From: Xiphophorus maculatus | Taxonomy: Eukaryota > Chordata > Actinopteri > Cyprinodontiformes > Poeciliidae | Length of the DNA stretch: 64,000 nucleotides | Direction of reading: 5' to 3' | Assembly: GCF_002775205.1 (NCBI RefSeq) | Contig: NC_036447.1 | Coordinates: 17,900,501 to 17,964,500, forward strand | Shown: positions 59,525 through 64,000 of the stretch, in pieces | Numbering within the stretch: position 1 is the first letter of the stretch | Layout: every line of letters begins with the position of its first letter | Program-made: the position numbers and the translations under genes | Notes under the pieces: model-generated | Seen by the model: the letters and a program-made list of their open reading frames with translations, nothing else | What the model was told of the DNA's origin: nothing | Databases searched by the model: none

Positions 59525-60549
59525 GTAGTACATTTTATGTTTTCTATTTTTGGTGGTGTGGCTTACATGTATTCAAACTTTTTTTTTCTGGAAAATAAAT
59601 CAAATCTTTGATTTTTGTTTTCAGTCTGTTTGACTCAGAAACCTTCAGGATGTTTCTGCAGCCTAAGAAATGGTGCTGTATTTTTCTGGACTCTACCTTG
59701 CCACATATTTCACTGTTTTTGTTTTTAAGAGACCAGCTAAACTATTTTAGTAAATTTTTGCAACAGGTCATGTGAACATCTGAATTAAAAGAAGAACAAC
59801 TGGAGTTAAATAAGCTAGGACAGGATTACATTAAGCATTGACCACTGGTCAGTTCAGAGTCTAAATAAATTTGGATAAATATAGGCAAAGAAAAAGAAAT
59901 ACTAAGAGATTTTTAATAGTCTTAATTTCAAATTGTGTTTTTACCATTTTGAATTTCCCTCTAGTTCATGTAGGTCTATCACACAATATATTTTTATACC
60001 AGTCTTTCATCTATAACACCCCAAAACCTAAACTCATCAGGAATAAAGAGAAAATTAAAAATACATTTTCTAAACATTTATAAGTTGTTAGATTTGTTAC
60101 TGAGAACGCAATATTGTTTTGCTTTGAAGGTTTTCACTTTTTTGTTACTTTTAGGCCGTGACAAATAATAATAATAAAAAACACTTTGTAGTTTTATGTA
60201 AACTGTGTCATATTTTAGGAATGTAAAAAATCTTTTAAATGGTTCAACAATGCACTGCAATGTTTTGGTATTTTTCCTGTTAAACTAACATACTATAATT
60301 TATCATATTAGAATTTTATAGTCAGTTTTACGTTAGCGCAAACTTGCTAAGTACAGGGTACATTTTACATTTATTTATTTTAATCAAATAACCTAACTTA
60401 TTCAATACTCATGAATGAGTATGATGAAGGTGCCAACAAATATAATCTCAACAGCAAACATAAAGAAAAATGTTTTTCTGCTCAGAATGTACCAAAATTA
60501 ATTTTTCTGGTCTTAATGAAAAACTGCTTTTGGTGAAGAATGAGCACTG

Positions 60550-60905
60550 CAGCGCTTCTTTAAAACATCAGCCCAACAATTAAATATGGTGGCGGCAGCA
60601 TTACACCGTGGGAATTCATTTTCTCACCAGAGACAGAAAAAATACAAACAACGTGAGCAAAAACAACTAAAAACAACCTGCTTTGGGGCTGAGGCACGCC
60701 TTCCAGCCATATAATAATCCTGAACATAACCAGAACTTGAAAGCTGCTGTGCACACAAGCTCTTCATCTTATCTGACAAACGAAGCTATTTTGCAAAAAA
60801 AAAAAAGCAAGCAATGTAGTTTGCTAATGCAGAAAGCTTTGTAGAGACATAAACTACTGTGAAATAATGGTTCTACAAAATATTGGTTCAGGGAGGTTGA
60901 ATCAT
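60550..60905 (+). mobile_element. Tc1-like transposase fragment
   Basis: The plus strand near 60585-60617 encodes YGGGSITPWEF, the decayed Tc1 signature. The later CTATTTTGCAAA and GGTTCTACAAAATATTG pieces match the family's 3' part. Confidence 0.68.
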
Positions 60906-61286
60906 ATCTCATTATTATACATAGTTTTACATAGCGCTGCAAATGCCAGCCAGTCTTGTCTAACAAAAGTAATCTCAGTTATTATGGCCTGTTTCTCAGC
61001 TTTTATCACACCGTTTCAAATACTGGTAAATCTAACTCAAAATGAGGAGAAAAAAATGGCAAGTACTGACTCCGGAAAGCAAAAAGACGACAAAACACAA
61101 CAGATGCCTTAATGTGGACGCCACTTCAAGTCTGTTCAGCTGTGACTCTCAAGCTGTCACTGCTTGTGATTGAAAACCAACAGTGACATGTCATCAGTTG
61201 CATCTATGTCACTGTGACAACTTTTTTTTTCTTTGCTAAAATTACTTTCTGAAATCAAAAATAAACCTCTGGTTACTCAATTCTAA

Positions 61287-61805
61287 ATTAAATTAAATCA
61301 AATCAAATTTTATTTATATAGCACATTGCAGCAACAAGGCATTTCAAAGTGCTTTACATCATAAAATCACAAAGTCATAGAACACACAGCCAATAATTGA
61401 AACATTACATCTAGTCAAGTGCTATTGTTAATTTTGTCCTTTATTATGTTTCAAAGGCATCTTTAAACAAGTGGGTTTTTAGTCTAGATTTACAGGCACT
61501 CAGTGTTTCAGCTGTTTCGCAGTTTTCTGGAAGTTTCCTCCAGATTTGTGGTGCATAGAAACTGAATACTGCTTCTCCTCGTTTGGTTCTGATTCTGGAT
61601 CTGGTGATGCAGAGCAGATTAGAACCAGAAGACCTGAGAGGTCTGTAAGGTTGATACAACAGCAGATCTTTAATGTATTGTAGTGCTAAGCCGTTCAGTG
61701 ATTTATAAACTAACAACAGCATTTTAGTCTGTTCTCTGAGTTAAGGGAGCCAGTGTAAGGACTTCATACCTGGGGCGATGTGCTCTGTCTTCATGGTTAA
61801 ATGAG
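61287..61805 (-). mobile_element. Non-LTR retrotransposon fragment: end of the reverse-transcriptase ORF plus 3' UTR
   Basis: The minus-strand frame 61722-61444 encodes 92 residues, beginning MLLLVYKSLNGLALQYIKDL and including FSFYAPQIWRKLPENCE and FKSRLKTHLF-like LKTHLF. This is the conserved C-terminal end of ORF2 in L2/Rex1-type LINEs. Upstream coding sequence (61805-61723) continues in a different frame, so at least one indel is present. The 3' UTR ends in TTTGATTTGATTTAATTTAA. It is 5'-truncated, as usual for LINEs. Clade assignment is from memory. Confidence 0.85.
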
Positions 61806-61904
61806 AGCGTGAGCACTATTAAGTGTGAACACTTTCTTGCCAATTATATGGGAGGTAAAATAATTTCAGACTGAATACTACAAAAGGAAGCTGTGAAAAC
61901 AGGG

Positions 61905-63215
61905 ATCCCTTGCAAAAGCATCTTTACCCGGTGAACTTTTTTCAGATTTTGAAATGGTAGGAAAATCAAATTAGTTTCTTTTCACAGAAATAATATCCAA
62001 AGTGTGTTGTGCATTTACTGTATATTTACCCCAAATCTGTTATGTTGTAGAACTGGGTTTGACTCTAATTACAGCTGAAAATCAGGAACCATATCTAAAT
62101 ACGTTTTTGTCTGATCATGCTTTTGCACATTTTGAGATTGAAGTTTTCAGCCTTTTTTCCCCTCAAAGGGGATCCAGTTTTGTTGATGGACAACATCTGA
62201 TAAGAGCTTTTTTTGTTTGTTTGTTTTAAAGGTTTTTAAAAGATTCTCAATGAACAATGTTGGACTTTGACTTTACTATTCTAACACAAAAAGATAATTT
62301 AATCTAAAGCGTTCCATCGTGGTTCTGGCCATATGCTTAAGGAGAATTTAAGTTGTTGTTGACCATGTGTTCTCTGACTTTTTATTTTTGTGTTTTTATG
62401 ATGTAAAACACTTTGAAATGCCTTGTTGCTGAAAGGTGATGTACAAATAAAATTTGATTTGATTTTGATTTATCCTGCTGTGAACCTTCACCTCACTCTC
62501 AGGTCCTTTCTAGCTCTCTAAAATGTTTACTTCCGGAATGTCTTGGTCTTTAGGTCCACCCATGCATCCCAGCTTGATGCTGCCATCGCCGTGTTTCACA
62601 CCAGGTATTTGTGCTTATGGTGATGGGTAGTCATGTGTTTCCTCCACACATATAAAACCAGTTTTACATTTTGACTAAAATAAGCTTGAATAAGTCTCAT
62701 CTGACCAGAACTCCTTTTTACACATTTCCTACATGGTTTGTGCTACCACAAGACTTCTTCCTGGTTTTGTTGGATATTGGCTTTAATTTGCCACTTTTTC
62801 ATAAAGAGTTAATTTATGAATTTTTTTTTTTACCTGTCTAATAATCTACCTGAGCAGTGGATCTCAGCAAGTCCTCCAGAATCACCAAAGCCCCCTTGGA
62901 TGCTTCTCTGGTTAGTGCTCTCATTGTGGGGCTTTCAGCTAAGTTGGATGACCACATGTTGCTTGGTGATGGGCTGTGCCATGTTCTGAGTGTTAGACCG
63001 CTGTTTGTTCAAGTTTGCTGAGAGTTATTCATAGAACAACTGCATTTATACTGAGAGTATTTTACACATATGTTGACTATGTTTACTAACTTTGATGTGA
63101 AGAGATAGTTGGTTGCGTTGGATGTCATTTAGGTGAATCAGAGCTGTACTCTATACACTATTTTTTATCAATCAGTTTAATAAAATCCCAATAAAACTGA
63201 GTGAGTTATGTGGCT
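61905..63215 (-). mobile_element. Decayed Tc1-like transposon interrupted by a LINE tail
   Basis: Antisense of a fish Tc1 element with recognisable order: CCCTTGCAAAAGCAT (61907-61921, terminal repeat-like), GGTTTGACTCTAATTACAGC (62055-62074), the signature VKHGDGSIKLG on the minus strand near 62602-62570, AGTGGATCTCAGCAAGTCCT (62857-62876), and AAAATCCCAATAAAACTGAG at the right end. The middle is split by the next feature. Confidence 0.78.
62346..62472 (+). mobile_element. LINE 3' end nested in the Tc1-like element
   Basis: Contains GATGTAAAACACTTTGAAAT (62400-62419), GCCTTGTTGCTG and AAATAAAATTTGATTTGATT (62444-62463). Same family as the tails at 42370 and 61287. Tc1-like sequence resumes right after it (TCCTGCTGTGAACCTTCACC at 62474-62493), so this insertion is younger than the Tc1-like copy. 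Confidence 0.78.
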
Positions 63216-63560
63216 ACAATGTAAGACAATATGGAAAAACTTCAATGGGAATGAGCATTTCTGGAAGACATATGTCCGAATTTGACTGACACATGGCATT
63301 AGGTACTGACACCTTCCAAGTGCCAATTCCTTCCTTGTTGATAGGTGGCATTCCATCATCAGTAATTTTGTCAGCACTATCATTAAACCACAAACAGGAG
63401 GACTGCGGATGCCGCAGTTAAGCACACCAACAAAATTCTCTTCAATGGCGGTTGTTTGGTGTGACTCGCTATCTTGTGGCTTAATCATAACTCGGGGGCA
63501 TCCTCCTTCCCTCGGACAGAACCATCTATAGGACTGTTTTTTTTTCTTTGTATCACTCTG
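63216..63560. other. Unassigned sequence before the CpG-rich end
   Basis: A minus-strand open stretch (63590-63177, 137 codons) overlaps this region. It resembles no protein I know; its C-terminal part runs into the Tc1-like relic, so I do not call it a gene. Confidence 0.35.
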
Positions 63561-64000
63561 TCTGGGCGCAGCGCGCCGGAAGCAGACCATAACAGTCTCT
63601 GAGAACGCAAGCCAGGAAACAAGCCTCTGCTACCCATCCTCCGCTCTTCCACAAAGCCCAGTCATCATTACCGGGCACCGTGCCTTATTGGCTTGAACCG
63701 CCTCCCTCATCTTCTTCTTACACACACACACACATGCTCCCACCCTTCCTTCTCTCTGCCATCACCAATGTGCGTCGAGAAAGTCTCCTCCTCCCGGTCC
63801 TGAGCGCACGTCTCCAACCAGCCTTTTACGCGCGTAGATGCTCTTCTCGAGAATCCCCTCGCGGTCGGCCCCTCCCCTTTCCGTTTTCTCGCCGCCCTCA
63901 TTCATTCATGACCCCCGAGCAGTGACGTAGGAGATTCCACGGTGCCCACTGCCGTAGGCAACTACGGCATGCTGGAGTATATATGGGACAGTGGTGGCCA
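63560..64000 (+). promoter_or_regulatory. Promoter-like CpG-rich region of a gene beyond the window
   Basis: G, C and CpG rise sharply from 63560 (GCGCAGCGCGCCGGAAGCAG at 63566-63585, an ETS-type CCGGAAG included). TGACGTAG, CRE-like, is at 63923-63930. An 8-bp inverted repeat TGCCGTAG/CTACGGCA lies at 63950-63969. A TATA-like TATATATG is at 63979-63986. A start near or just past 64000 on the plus strand would fit; no coding sequence is visible. Confidence 0.5.

Larger units (their letters stand above)
55571..60545. other. Gene-poor stretch with tandem and inverted repeats
   Basis: 5 kb with no supported gene. Contains a diverged tandem duplication (56997-57180), two hairpins (59094-59124 and 59489-59524) and a short GC-rich segment (58350-58385, GGGCGCCGGCCCGGGG). 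58240-58340 is rich in CAGA/GACA repeats. Open stretches such as 58242-58527 sit on both strands of low-complexity sequence. Confidence 0.45.

Noticed and set aside
61444-61722. 92-codon minus-strand frame as a host gene
   Set aside because: It is the C-terminal part of a LINE ORF2, frameshifted upstream.
63177-63590. 137-codon minus-strand open frame
   Set aside because: It overlaps the end of a Tc1-like relic and shows no recognisable motif.

Overview
The window is AT-rich, intron-containing vertebrate DNA, almost certainly from a teleost fish. The support is split genes with canonical GT-AG introns, a fish-type beta-B1-like crystallin, many decayed Tc1-like transposons of types common in fish, tRNA-derived SINEs with (GGAT)n tails and a piggyBac-type MITE. 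Names come from reading the translations and recalling family members; no search was run.

Layout. 1-1750: last coding exon and 3' UTR of timm10, a mitochondrial intermembrane-space chaperone. 4.6-14.9 kb: complete unc93b1 (one non-coding first exon plus 12 coding exons, 621 aa), the multi-pass chaperone that delivers endosomal Toll-like receptors. 17.7-21.5 kb, minus strand: a beta-A-crystallin pseudogene with a lesion in each of its five recognisable exons. 28.0-35.4 kb, plus strand: a complete beta-B1-like crystallin gene (218 aa) with its own TATA promoter. The two crystallin loci lie head to head, the arrangement of mammalian CRYBA4/CRYBB1, so this looks like an old lens-gene pair that has lost one partner.

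35.4-63.5 kb holds no gene I can support. It contains transposon relics: about nine Tc1-like fragments, a solo LTR with 5-bp target duplications, a SINE with a 5' inversion and an 18-bp target duplication, LINE 3' ends (one nested inside a Tc1-like relic), palindromes and microsatellites. The last 450 bp become rich in G, C and CpG, with a CRE-like site, an inverted repeat and a TATA-like box; this looks like a promoter whose gene lies beyond position 64000.

The three protein-coding genes are not functionally linked to each other. I found no operon, CRISPR array, canonical tRNA or rRNA gene. I do not see a new multi-gene system. The most informative observations are the crystallin pseudogene, the unc93b1 leader (ETS/IRF-type sites and a uORF overlapping the start codon), the loss of conserved tryptophans in the crystallin, and the well-preserved insertion footprints.
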